Origin: Nostoc sp. JL33
GTDB lineage: Bacteria; Cyanobacteriota; Cyanobacteriia; Cyanobacteriales; Nostocaceae
Direction: 5' to 3'
Length of the DNA: 63,350 bases
Assembly (NCBI RefSeq): GCF_017114985.1
Contig: NZ_JABXKP010000076.1
Location: 1 to 63,350 of the forward strand
Part shown: one piece after another, positions 1 to 9,300 of the stretch
Layout: each line of letters opens with the position of its first letter
Position numbering within the stretch: position 1 is the stretch's first letter
Notes under the pieces: generated by a model
What the model saw: only the letters and a program-made list of their open reading frames with translations
The model's database searches: none
What the model was told of the DNA's origin: nothing
Made by a program: the position numbers and the translations under genes

Positions 1-54
1 TAGCTCGTAATCATAGTAGCTCACCTGCTTAAGAATTATTTTATAAACACCCTC
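1..54 (-). mobile_element. possible insertion-sequence end with a transposase start
   Basis: Where the phosphate permease reading frame leaves its family, the minus strand reads GAGGGTGTTTATAAAAT, then a ribosome-binding site (AGGTGAG) and an ATG at 14-12 that opens a frame beginning M-I-T-S before the window ends. A new gene start abutting the break in a conserved gene is what an insertion sequence would give. The far end and the transposase lie outside the window, so the identity is an inference. Confidence 0.35.
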
Positions 55-443
55 TTAGACAACAATGAATTTGCTAAACCAACACCCATAATTGAACCAA
101 TCAGCGTATGTGAACTGGATGCAGGTAAGCCCAAGTACCAGGTTCCCAAGTTCCACATGATCGCTGAAATCAAAAGTGCAAATACCATTGCAAAGCCTGC
201 ACTTGAGCCAACATTAATTACCAACTCAACCGGAAGCAGGGCAATAATGCCAAAAGCAACGGCTCCAGTTGATGTCAGCACACCAATTAGGTTCCAACAT
301 CCTGACCAAACGACGGCGATGTTTGGCTTTAGGCTATGAGTGTAAATGACTGTAGCAACTGCATTTGCAGTATCATGAAAACCATTGACAAATTCAAAGC
401 CGAGTGCAAGACTCAGCGCCAAAGCTAGAAATAAATATTCCAT
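36..443 (-). pseudogene. PiT-family inorganic phosphate permease, N-terminal fragment
   Basis: The product resembles the first third of low-affinity inorganic phosphate transporters (PiT), inner-membrane permeases that take up phosphate with a cation. The PiT signature GFEFVNGFHDTANAVAT is present at about residues 15-31, followed by three or four hydrophobic segments and the conserved LPASSSHTLIGSIMGVG at about 106-122. The frame then runs only a few more residues (about 130 on) before a stop, whereas family members have 400 or more residues. The break coincides with a candidate insertion-sequence end. The truncated product would lack most membrane helices and is probably inactive, unless the element is excised. 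Confidence 0.75.
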
Positions 444-803
444 TTAGCACTCCCAATAAAAGACAAGAATGCAGTCTGACAAAAACAAGTTGGTGACAAA
501 AAAACTATTAAAACTAGGAAATAAACCTGGATTTACTGCAATTCAGAGAACTACTTAAAAATTTATAGTTATAAATACAACTTTTTCCTAAATAGATTCT
601 CTGATTGCGCCTACTATCTCGAAATAAGAATGGGTTCTAATTACATTTGAAGATTAGATTAGATAAGTTAAGAAATGACTAAGTAATGGTAAATAATAAA
701 TTAAGTAACTTCAAATCATAGTTGTGGGGAGCAGGGAAGTGGGTAGAAATAAATTCAAAATTCAAAATTGAAGAACTCCTGCCCAATGCCCAATGCCCGA
801 TTG
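444..803. other. intergenic region, AT-rich
   Basis: No gene was recognised. It probably holds the promoter of the minus-strand phosphate permease. Near 730-800 there are fragments of the low-complexity repeats common in this genome (ATTCAAA tandem copies and CCCAATG heptamers). Confidence 0.5.
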
Positions 804-1472
804 TTATCTAACGTTTCTCAGTAAGAAATCTGGCTGACCACAACTTTTTTGCGATCGCTTCAAAATCTCGGCGCTACAAATACCAGCTTCACCGTTTTTG
901 GAATAACAAAAGAAGACTTCTTGCAAAAATCGTCCTGAACCAGAACAAAAAGGTGCTACACCATCAGCAGTAAAATTATTATTAGCACTGACAAATGAAT
1001 TTTTAAAATTTGTAATTGTGGTACGCAAGGGTTTATTAGGACGATTATAAGCTGCGGGAATAGCGATCGCATCTTTTAACTTTTTACTGAATGCCAAGTA
1101 TTCCGCAGGAGTTTTCCCCGAACAAGTACCATGTTTTTCCCATTCATGATCGTAAAGTTTATTGCTAGGATACAAATTGGGAAACTGCCGCTTTACTTCC
1201 GACGGTAATTTTTGCGTGGAGCAATTAGCAGGATAACCAGTTTGGTACTCTGGCCACAAACCATGTAGTACAAAACCAAGTTTCTTTGCAGAACCGCACT
1301 GCTGCTGGTCACGGGTACCATTTGCTGCACAATAATCCGGCGACCAAGAGAGTGTCAGTACATAAAAATCAAATTCACCCGGAGTACCGCGATTTTGAGC
1401 AATGGCAGCATTCGGTAGAAAAAGACCAGTAATTAACAGAGAAGATGCGATGAAAAGTTTTTGGAACTGCAT
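804..1472 (-). CDS. secreted ribonuclease, RNase T2 family
   Basis: This is an RNase T2/RNase I type endoribonuclease that cleaves single-stranded RNA through a 2',3'-cyclic phosphate. Both active-site blocks are visible: HGLWP (CAS I, about residue 70) and HEWEKHGTC (CAS II, about residue 109), with the catalytic histidines and the glutamate. The first 25 residues form a signal peptide ending A-I-A-Q, so the enzyme should act in the periplasm or outside the cell. Several cysteines (CAANGTRDQQQC, FCSGSG, ICSAE, SCGQ) suggest disulfides. At 222 residues it is close to the size of bacterial members. It stands alone; the neighbour upstream diverges from it. A role in scavenging phosphate or nucleotides is an inference. 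Confidence 0.9.
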   Translation of the reverse strand: MQFQKLFIASSLLITGLFLPNAAIAQNRGTPGEFDFYVLTLSWSPDYCAANGTRDQQQCGSAKKLGFVLHGLWPEYQTGYPANCSTQKLPSEVKRQFPNLYPSNKLYDHEWEKHGTCSGKTPAEYLAFSKKLKDAIAIPAAYNRPNKPLRTTITNFKNSFVSANNNFTADGVAPFCSGSGRFLQEVFFCYSKNGEAGICSAEILKRSQKSCGQPDFLLRNVR

Positions 1473-1702
1473 ATTATAAACAGCTAGTTTACCTTAAAAA
1501 TAAAGTTATCAGAAAAATGGGACTAAAACCCCGCCGTAGAACGGCGGGGAGTGTCAAACAGAATACATTGTTAAGAGTCAAGGCTGAGGAATTCTTCCTA
1601 ATTCCCCAGTTTTCAATCCCGAACGAATTCAGAAACAGCAAATCTTGGTAGGGATTCTGGGATATCCTTAGATAAGTGAAAGATTTGCCAAAAATAGTAA
1701 GA

Positions 1703-2869
1703 ATGAAGCTGGCAGCAAGAATAAGTAAGGTAACACCTTCATTAACCTTAGCGATCGCAGCCAAGGCTAAGGCACTGAAGGCAGAGGGAATAGATGTTTG
1801 TAGTTTTAGCGCTGGAGAACCAGATTTTGATACCCCAGCGCATATTAAAGCCGCAGCAGTAAAAGCTTTGGATGAAGGCAAAACCAAATATGGTGCAGCA
1901 GCCGGAGAACCAAAGTTAAGGGAAGCGATCGCCCATAAGCTTAAAATTGATAACGGTCTTGATTACAAGTCAGAAAATGTCATCGTCACCAATGGCGGTA
2001 AGCATTCTCTGTACAACTTAATAGTGGCGCTGATCGATCCAGGTGATCAGGTAATTATCCCTGCACCCTACTGGCTAAGTTATCCCGAAATGGTGACTTT
2101 AGTCGGTGGAGTTTCGGTGATTGTGCCCACAGATGCAACGACTGGTTATAAAATTACTCCCGAACAACTCCGTAAAGCAATCACGCCCAAGACAAAGCTA
2201 TTTATCCTCAACTCCCCATCTAATCCTACAGGGATGGTTTACACGCCAGATGAAATCAAAGCACTGGCGCAGGTAGTAGTTGATGCAGATATCTTTGTTG
2301 TCTCTGATGAGATTTACGAAAAGATTCTCTACGACGGTGCAGAACATATCAGCATCGGTTCTCTAGGGAAGGAAATTTTTGACCGCAGTTTGATTAGTAA
2401 TGGGTTTGCGAAGGCTTATTCGATGACTGGGTGGAGACTTGGTTATTTAGCAGGCCCAGTGGAAATTATTAAAGCCGCGAGTACCATCCAAGGGCATAGT
2501 ACATCTAACGTGTGTACCTTTGCTCAATATGGTGCGATCGCGGCTTTGGAAAGTTCTCAAGATTGTGTCGAAGAAATGCGCCAAGCCTTCGCCAAACGAC
2601 GACAGGTAATGTTACAAAGACTCAACGCCATTCCCGGATTGAGTACCGCAAAGCCAGATGGCGCTTTTTATCTGTTCCCTGATATCAGCAAAACCGGTCT
2701 TAAATCCCTAGAATTTTCTGACGCTTTGCTGGAAGAACACCAAGTTGCAGTCATTCCCGGAATTGCTTTTGGCGCTGATGACAACATTCGCCTTTCCTAC
2801 GCCACAGATATGGCGACGATTGAAAAGGGAATGGATAGATTAGAGAAATTTGTCAAGTCGCGTATTTAA
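1703..2869 (+). CDS. aspC: aspartate aminotransferase (class I PLP aminotransferase)
   Basis: This is a fold-type I PLP enzyme that interconverts aspartate and 2-oxoglutarate with oxaloacetate and glutamate. Family hallmarks are SFSAGEPDFDTP near the N-terminus, the KYGAAAGEPKLREAIA block, NSPSNPTG, VSDEIYEK, the PLP lysine in NGFAKAYSMTGWRLGY, and the carboxylate-binding arginine in DNIRLSYA. I chose the ATG at 1703, giving 388 residues and the usual M-K-L-A-A-R-I start; an in-frame start 27 nt upstream adds residues the family lacks. It is the 1-beta subgroup typical of cyanobacteria. Prephenate aminotransferase activity, known for some close relatives, cannot be excluded. Confidence 0.9.
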   Translation: MKLAARISKVTPSLTLAIAAKAKALKAEGIDVCSFSAGEPDFDTPAHIKAAAVKALDEGKTKYGAAAGEPKLREAIAHKLKIDNGLDYKSENVIVTNGGKHSLYNLIVALIDPGDQVIIPAPYWLSYPEMVTLVGGVSVIVPTDATTGYKITPEQLRKAITPKTKLFILNSPSNPTGMVYTPDEIKALAQVVVDADIFVVSDEIYEKILYDGAEHISIGSLGKEIFDRSLISNGFAKAYSMTGWRLGYLAGPVEIIKAASTIQGHSTSNVCTFAQYGAIAALESSQDCVEEMRQAFAKRRQVMLQRLNAIPGLSTAKPDGAFYLFPDISKTGLKSLEFSDALLEEHQVAVIPGIAFGADDNIRLSYATDMATIEKGMDRLEKFVKSRI

Positions 2870-2961
2870 ACCACATCTATTTTCAGAACCATAGTTTTAA
2901 AAGTAGTGGGAGCATCTTGCTAAGATGCGGGTAGTAGCAAGTAAGATGCCCGCACTACTCC
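2870..2961. repeat. imperfect inverted repeat with GGGAGCATCTTGC motif
   Basis: Just after aspC, GTAGTGGGAGCATCTT is followed by AAGATGCCCGCACTAC, so the stretch can fold into an imperfect hairpin. It may act as a transcription stop for aspC, although no T-tract follows. The same GCATCTTGC core occurs in the repeats at 4677 and 44489. Confidence 0.5.
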
Positions 2962-3096
2962 CAATACGGTTCGGATAAGGTTTTTTGATGACACGCCGCT
3001 AATCGCAAAGACGCGATAAATCGCCGTCTTTACAATAATCAGTCCTTTGTAGAGACGGCGATTTATCGCGTCTCTTACCTTAACCGAACCATATTG
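2962..3096 (+). mobile_element. MITE-like element, CAATACGG family, copy 1
   Basis: The 135-bp unit is bounded by CAATACGGTTCGGATAAGG and its near-perfect inverse CCTTAACCGAACCATATTG. Inside lies a second palindrome, AGACGCGATAAATCGCCGTCT with its inverse 30 nt later. A second copy with the same interior lies in the opposite orientation near 46.8 kb. No open reading frame is present, so it would need an outside transposase. Confidence 0.75.
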
Positions 3097-3247
3097 GCAC
3101 TACTCCAGGTTTCAAAATGGACGAGGTTTAGTTAGTAGTCATTTGTGAGGATAATTTACCAACTGTCCAACTTATTAACTCCTTTCACCTTTTCGGCTCA
3201 GAACGGGTGAAGTTCATTTTCAAACCTGAAGTTTCGAGTTCCGAAGT

Positions 3248-3342
3248 CAATACGCTTGGGTTAAGGATTTTTGGTATGTAGAGACGTTGCATTGCAACGT
3301 CTTTACAAAGGATTTGGGGCTTAACTTAACTGAACCGTATTG
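3248..3342 (+). mobile_element. MITE-like element, CAATACGG family, copy with different interior
   Basis: Ends are CAATACGCTTGGGTTAAGG and CTTAACTGAACCGTATTG, the same family as the element at 2962. The interior instead holds the palindrome around GTAGAGACGTTGCA / TGCAACGTCTTTAC at 3278-3306. Between the two elements (3097-3247) I see only short direct repeats of the GAAGTTYCGAGTTCC type. Confidence 0.65.
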
Positions 3343-3410
3343 GTTCCGAAGTTGAAGTTCTCAGTTCCAAGCTCGAAGTTTCAGGTTATTAGCAATAATA
3401 CTGCTCTCTT

Positions 3411-4001
3411 CTATTTTTTCCTTGTGAATCGATATATTTTTATATAAGGCCAATCAGCCTCATCTTCCAAGTTATATAAATAATTCATTTCTCTTTGAAA
3501 AACATCTTTCATTTTCCAATTAAATTCGCGATTAATTATTACAAAAACTGTATCTGCATTTTTAGTCATTCTACTAACTTTTTCTGCCAGATTTTTACCA
3601 TTTACTGTTTTGAGAACATATTCTGGTGCATTGAAAGAACTAACTGCTAGGATCATGGACGACCATAAGGCATGTTGTTTTCCATAAACACGTAGGCTAG
3701 TAAAGAATATGGCAATTACTGAGCCGACTCCGAGCAAAGCTGAGAGCGATCGAATCGCAAATTCACTATCTCCAAAAGCCGAACGCCAATAGAACAAGAC
3801 CAAATAATAAAGCGGTTGGTATTTGTCACCAGCTTCTCGATTTACAATATGGAAGAGATTTTCTTGAAAGGTTGTACCATCAGATAAAGCTAGGCTCCAG
3901 CCTTCATCAAACCAAAGACTTTGATTTTGCAACAAAAAGAAACGCAGAAAGATGCTAATTATGATAATAATAAAAACAACAAAGTAGTATTTTGATTTCA
4001 T
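3411..4001 (-). pseudogene. membrane glycosyltransferase (GT39/ArnT-like) with internal deletion
   Basis: The first ~135 residues match the start of PMT/ArnT-like membrane glycosyltransferases, which move sugars from lipid-linked donors: a first hydrophobic helix, then SLWFDEGWS with the catalytic-type Asp-Glu pair, PLYYLVLFYW, and GDSEFAIRSLSALLG before another helix. After about residue 140 the sequence jumps to a soluble tail (TVNGKNLAEKV to KIYRFTRKK) that looks like the far C-terminus of such proteins. Relatives have roughly 500 residues and about ten helices; this one has 196 and three. An in-frame internal deletion is the simplest reading, and the product is unlikely to be active. Confidence 0.55.
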
Positions 4002-4221
4002 CTAAATTTCCAAAGCGCTGGGACACAAAATATGCAACTTTCTAAGGATCAAAATGCCAGCTAATAGTTGAGGAAGAGATTATAATTATTGTCTCTATGC
4101 TGGGGTATAACGAATTTTCTCTATGGAAAACTTTATCACAGGAACGAGTATTTTGTTGTGTAGATGATCAAGTCCTACAGTAAACTTTTAAAATCTCTAG
4201 CAGATGAGTAGGTAGATTAGC

Positions 4222-4572
4222 ATGAGTGAAACTACAGAAACGATTTTCAGCAAAATCATTAGTCGGGAAATTCCGGCTGATATTGTTTATGAGGATAATT
4301 TAGCCCTGGCATTCAAAGACATCCACGCCCAAGCGCCCGTTCACATCCTCGTCATTCCCAAAAAACCCATTCCCTCACTAGCTGATGCTGAATCTCACGA
4401 TCATGCTCTGTTGGGGCATCTTTTGTTAACCGCCAAACGTGTTGCCGAAGAAGCTGGACTGAAAAACGGTTATCGAGTTGTGATCAACACTGGTGATGAC
4501 GGTGGTCAAACAGTCCATCACTTACATGTGCATATTTTGGGAGGACGGCAGTTGAGCTGGCCTCCTGGTTGA
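4222..4572 (+). CDS. HIT-family nucleotide hydrolase (HinT-like)
   Basis: This histidine-triad protein is of the HinT branch, small dimeric enzymes that hydrolyse nucleoside phosphoramidates and AMP-lysine type adducts. The N-terminal FSKIISREIPADIVYEDN and the HVHILGG triad region (His-x-His-x-His-x-x near residue 101-107) are intact, and the length of 116 residues is normal. The C-terminal LSWPPG is the usual ending. A hairpin of GATGAATTG with its inverse follows the stop at 4583-4612. No functional partner is evident among its neighbours. Confidence 0.93.
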   Translation: MSETTETIFSKIISREIPADIVYEDNLALAFKDIHAQAPVHILVIPKKPIPSLADAESHDHALLGHLLLTAKRVAEEAGLKNGYRVVINTGDDGGQTVHHLHVHILGGRQLSWPPG

Positions 4573-4957
4573 TAAAAAAGCAGGATGAATTGTATCTCTA
4601 GACGCAATTCATCACTAAAAAAAATCACTGGTAAGCTGTTCCATATCTAGTTTACATATCTAAATTTAATTAAAATCTTGTGGGGTGGGCATCTTGCCCG
4701 CCCTAATGGGAGCAAGTAAAATGTGGAACAGCTTATTAGAACGTAACTACTTTAGGAAAAACTCCAGCACGACTGCAATTGCCTAATTGAGGGGGAATAG
4801 GTCTAAGGTTTAGGTTGTCGATGGTTTATACCTGTGTTTGTAACCTAGCAGACGGGGTGTGCAGAGTCTGCTTGACCTCTGATAAATTAAAGGACTAATC
4901 CAAAAACCAGTAAGAATGTCATTATAGTAAAAGTAAGAACATCCTGGAGACAAGACA
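4573..4957. other. intergenic region with one dispersed repeat
   Basis: The stretch holds a hairpin after the HIT gene, the dispersed repeat annotated separately at 4677-4738, and otherwise unremarkable AT-rich sequence leading to recR. No gene was recognised. Confidence 0.5.
4677..4738. repeat. dispersed repeat, GGGGTGGGCATCTTGCCCGCC type, copy 1
   Basis: A ~60-bp sequence containing TGGGCATCTTGCCCGCCCTA and ending in AATGTGGAACAGCTTA recurs near 44489-44547 with only a few changes. GGGCATCTTGCCC is itself palindromic. Only these two copies were seen in the window. Confidence 0.7.
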
Positions 4958-5554
4958 ACGGTTTACGCACGTCCCTTAGCACGGTTAATTGAGCAATTGC
5001 AACGCCTACCGGGAGTTGGCCCCAAATCTGCCCAGCGACTGGCTTTGCATATTTTGAAGCGCCCAGAAGCAGAAGTAGAAGCTTTGGCACAAGCTCTTAT
5101 TGAGGCAAAAAAGCAGATAGGCTTGTGTTCTGTTTGCTTTCACTTATCTGCTGAACCAGTTTGTGAAATCTGCCGCAATTCCAACCGTGACAACAGCACT
5201 ATCTGTGTCGTAGCAGATCCCCGCGATGTGATTGCGCTGGAAAAAACCCGTGAGTATAAAGGTAAATATCACGTTTTGGGTGGAGTGATTTCGCCAATTG
5301 ATGGAATTGGGCCAGAACAATTGACTATACTGGCTTTGCAGCGCCGGGTGAGTCAGCAAAAACCTCAAGAAGTAATTCTGGCAATTAGTCCGAGTGTAGA
5401 AGGGGAGACAACAACACTGTATATCGGTCAGCTACTGAAACCATTTACCAAGGTGACGCGCATTGCTTTTGGTTTGCCTGTAGGTGGTGATTTGGAGTAT
5501 GCCGACGAAGTGACCCTGGCAAGGGCATTGGAAGGACGCAGGGAGTTAGATTAG
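4958..5554 (+). CDS. recR: recombination protein RecR, with a non-canonical start
   Basis: RecR acts with RecO and RecF to load RecA at single-strand gaps. Visible parts are the helix-hairpin-helix (LPGVGPKSAQRLALHIL), the C4 zinc finger (CSVCFHLSAEPVCEIC) and the Toprim domain (VVADPRDVIALEKTREYKG). The family N-terminus, Y-A-R-P-L-A-R-L-I-E-Q-L, is encoded in frame but has no ATG, GTG or TTG ahead of it back to the stop at 4934-4936. GGAG at 4946-4949 sits 8 nt before ACG at 4958, which I chose; it gives 198 residues, close to the ~200 usual for RecR. The first in-frame conventional start is TTG at 4997; it would give 185 residues and cut the first helix of the DNA-binding motif. Confidence 0.85.
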   Translation, partial: TVYARPLARLIEQLQRLPGVGPKSAQRLALHILKRPEAEVEALAQALIEAKKQIGLCSVCFHLSAEPVCEICRNSNRDNSTICVVADPRDVIALEKTREYKGKYHVLGGVISPIDGIGPEQLTILALQRRVSQQKPQEVILAISPSVEGETTTLYIGQLLKPFTKVTRIAFGLPVGGDLEYADEVTLARALEGRRELD

Positions 5555-5824
5555 GCTTAAATAAACTTCCTTATTTAAAGCTAGCTTTACTAATTCTGTT
5601 AAAATCACGTTTGCCAGCACATAAATTTTGAGGCACTACGATGTGTGCAAAGAGATTTGGGCAATCTCATAACCCAAAAATCAACAAGCTAGTCTTAAAG
5701 GAGTGAGCTATTGTTAGCAACGCCGTCCAGAAGCCTTAATTAAAAGCATTTGCCTCTGGTGTCGCTTGAATAAGGAAAATGATAGAGTTAAGAGCGATCG
5801 CTACGCAAAAAATGTAAATAAGAT

Positions 5825-6025
5825 ATGGCTGACCAAAAAGATAAAGCTCAAGAAAAAAACCGTCTTGAACAGCTTCAAGAAGAACAAGGCAACACCGATT
5901 CTAAACACTCAGGGGGTGCTGGCGCTTCTGGCGGCAACTCAGGTGCAGGTAAATCTGGCGCATCAAAAATTTCTGCCACTGGTACACCTGATGATATCGA
6001 AAAAGTTGATCAAGAGCAAAGCTGA
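5825..6025 (+). CDS. small hydrophilic protein, Gly/Ser/Ala-rich, unknown function
   Basis: A 66-residue product begins MADQKDKAQEKNRLEQLQ, a charged, probably helical stretch, followed by a low-complexity Gly-Ser-Ala segment (about 28-47) and an acidic end. It has no cysteine, membrane segment or recognised domain and is predicted to be disordered. A longer frame, 5766-6071, overlaps it but has biased, unlikely composition. Whether it is expressed cannot be told from sequence alone; the composition resembles small stress-linked disordered proteins, which is only a suggestion. Confidence 0.5.
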   Translation: MADQKDKAQEKNRLEQLQEEQGNTDSKHSGGAGASGGNSGAGKSGASKISATGTPDDIEKVDQEQS

Positions 6026-6146
6026 CTCCGACAACGAGTCAAGCTTTAACTGCGTCGGCTCTCATTTGTAACTAAACTCAACAATGGTGGATTGAATACC
6101 TGATTATTTAGTCCACCATAGCGATCGCAAAAGGAGCATGATACTG

Positions 6147-6275
6147 ATGTTATTTACAGTGCTGATGCTAGGTAGTTGTAGTCAGAAACCTGAAGAATCT
6201 ACTACTACTACGCCTCAAACACCAACTGCTGTTGCTCCATCAGCTAGTCCTACCTCTGGAAATACAACTATCTAG
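6147..6275 (+). CDS. very small putative lipoprotein (42 residues)
   Basis: The frame encodes a hydrophobic start, MLFTVLMLGSC, in which LGSC is a lipobox, followed by a polar tail rich in Thr, Pro, Ser and Ala. The cysteine would be lipidated after cleavage by signal peptidase II. AAGGAG at 6131-6136 lies 10 nt before the ATG at 6147; an in-frame ATG at 6138 sits too close to it. The mature peptide would be only about 32 residues, so it may be a remnant of a longer lipoprotein. No homologue is recognised. Confidence 0.45.
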   Translation: MLFTVLMLGSCSQKPEESTTTTPQTPTAVAPSASPTSGNTTI

Positions 6276-6334
6276 CTCTAAGAAGCCAGAATCGGCGAGG
6301 AATAAAACAGCAGTTTTAGCAGCAACACAAAAAA

Positions 6335-9300
6335 TTAATTCGGCTTACCTGTAATCGTGAATGCTGCCCAGTAGTAAGGATGATTATAAAGATTTTTATC
6401 TGATGCCATTTTACTATTTCTATATAGCTGTGTCGCTAAATAAGTTTGAATGCGTAATTCTTCAGGATGCAGATTATTCAATACATCTTCATACCATTTT
6501 GTCAATTCTCCAGCAGTTAGTTCTTTCAGCCATCGTGTTGCTTCAGCTAAGGCAGTAACTGCTGATTTATTGGGCTGTAATCGTCGGTAAAACTCGATCA
6601 TTACCAACGCACTAGCCGAAGATTCAACACTCCACAGAGTACTCACTACATGAGGAACACCCTGACTCACAAAACCACTCACTAAACTCACATATTCGCT
6701 GCTGATAGTGTGGTTGCTAGTACTTAAATTTTCACAGGCAGAGAGAGTAATCAGGTTGTAACTTGCTAGATTTTGCTGGCAGATTTCATCTAGAGTAAGT
6801 TTGTCTCCACCTGCTAATGCTAATTCTGATTTTTTGGGTTCAGCCAAATTATTAGTGACATGACCCGTAAAATGAAAGATGTTGTAATTAGCAAATAAGG
6901 CGTTTTCGACAATATTTTTTGTAGCTTCTGTCCCCTGAATTCGTTTGATGTTATTGAACATCTGGCTCACAACTTCAGACTCAAGTTTGGCAAATTTTAG
7001 CGTGGGATAAGCTGCACTCTCAGGATGTTCAACACTGAGCAATAACTGATTTTGCCACTGCCAAATCTCTTCAGTTTTTATTGATAAACCTATTTGGGCA
7101 CTAGGCAGATAGGTGACGCTGAAATTTGACTCCACATTCGGCAACTCTTCCGGCGATGGGTCAGAGAGATGGAAAAGGGTATGAATGGGCAATCTGTACA
7201 AGTCACGGTGAGGAATTAAAACCAGTTGGGTGATGCCTTCGAGTTCCTGTGCAATTGTGGAAATATTCAGGATTTCATACAGTTGCAGCAGCTTCTGTTC
7301 CATATCAACTCGCCAAGAATGCTGGCTTTTACTTTCTTTGTCTTGAGCCATGCTGCGATATTCTTGGTATTGTTGATGCCAATCTTCTAGCCAACTTTCA
7401 AATTCAATTAAGCGTTGCACTGCTTCGGGTAGAGGCAATTCATTTAGACGGATAGCTTCTTCTCCTAAAGGTATTGCCCCAGGATCTTGCATGGGTGTAA
7501 ACAGGAGGATTGGTGATGGCGCTTGGTCTTTGAGAATGAAAGTATGTAGGGCAACCGGACTAATATGCCAGTAAATAATTGCTGTTGTGGGATTGAATAG
7601 TTGTTGAATTGCGCCATAATCAGGTGAGTAAATATGATCATTCCAGCCAGAAAGCAGCCAGTTTAAACAAGCATTTTTGCCTTGTTCAGCAATTTGCCAA
7701 GCTTCAACTAAATCACCGGACTCTACGGCTAAATCAACTGCCAATTGCTCAAAACCTGTAAATTTCAGAGCTAGCTGTTTTTTACTTTCGTCTGAGCGAG
7801 TTTCTTCACTTAATAATTGTTGCAATAAATCTCTGCCGCGTTGCTGTAATTCTTGAACTTGTGTTGTTTGTCCCAAACCCATCAGCACTTTGCTTAGAGA
7901 TTGCAAAACCTCTAGGTGCAACTGGGGAAAATATTCTAGCGTGAGGGTTAACAGCGCCTGATGATATTCAGATGCGGCTTTACGCCAATAATCGCGGGTA
8001 TTGGTATGCTTTTTGCCTTGCTCGTAGTAAGTATTACCGATCGCAACATGCAATCTACCCCAACCTTCTGGGTGGGTATCTGTCCGCAGATGTTTTAAGC
8101 CTTCTTCGTAGCTAGCTAATTTTCCTTCATAGCCGCCCTGTTGTAAGGCGGGATTTGTCGCTGTTATCCTACTCGACAAATTCAGCAATGCCTGAGAATC
8201 GACTAAATTACCGATCGCAGTTCCTCGACCAATCCAAGCTTCCCAATAATCTTGTTTAATTTGCAAAGCGTTGTCATAACAAGCGATCGCTTCGGCAAAT
8301 TGTTCTAAAGAAACCAGTGCTACTGCCTGATTATACCAAGCGAAGTGGAAGTCGGGTTTAATGGCGATCGTTTGTTGATAGGAGGCGATCGCTTCAATGT
8401 GGCGTCCTAAGTTGTCTAATGCTATACCTCTGTTATACCAAGCTAAGTAGAAATCACCTTGAACTGAAAGGGCTTTATCCCAGGAGGCGATCGCTTCTGA
8501 CCACTTTCCTAAATTAAACAGCACTACACCCCGGTCTATCCAGACTTCATGATACTCTGGGTGAATTTCTAGCGCTTTGTCGTAAGATATAATCGCTTCG
8601 GCAAATTGTTCGTCTACAGCCAGTGCTATGCCTCGGTAATACCAGTTTTCCTGGTCTTCTGGTTCCAGATGCAGCGCTTGGTCATAACTAGAAATAGCTT
8701 CTGGTAGCCAACCTAACTTTAGCAGCGCCAAACCCCGGCTAGACCAAGCTTCTTGGTAGTCTGGCTTGATTTCTATGGCTTTGTCAAAAGAAGCGATCGC
8801 TTCTTCAAAGTATCCTAATTCTCCCAGAGTTCGGCCTCTGTTGTACCAAGCTTTGTAGAAGTCGGGTTTCAGTTCTGTGGCTGTTTGGTAAGATGCGATC
8901 GCTTCATCAAAACGTTCTAAATGAAACAACGTTAAGCCTCGATTAAACCAATATTCTGGGAATTCGGGTTGAAGTTCAATGGCTTGGTCATAAGATGCGA
9001 TCGCGCCTAACAAATCACCCGTTTTAGCTTGGCTTAGACCTTGGTAAAACCACGCTTGAGCCTGGGTAAGGGGATTATCGCTATGTCGCTCAATAATACC
9101 AGGGGGATTACTGCTTTGAACTGCCAAGTTAGAAGCAAGTTGCTGGACTAAATTGGTACTTTGATCCAACCTCACCCACAACTCATCTAGGGTATAAGCC
9201 ACATTTGGCTCTAAATTCGTCAAAGTGTTATCCCACGTTTCCTCTGAGTCAGAGGTTGTCAATTCAGTTTTTTGTCTAGTGGAAAGCAGATTTGTTGGTG

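Noticed and set aside
1489..1887. 132-codon minus-strand frame overlapping aspC
   Set aside because: Antisense shadow of the aminotransferase start with no ribosome-binding site or domain.
5766..6071. 101-codon plus-strand frame overlapping the 66-residue gene
   Set aside because: Lys/Asn-rich start and no motif; the other frame has the more natural protein, and this one is explained as its shadow.
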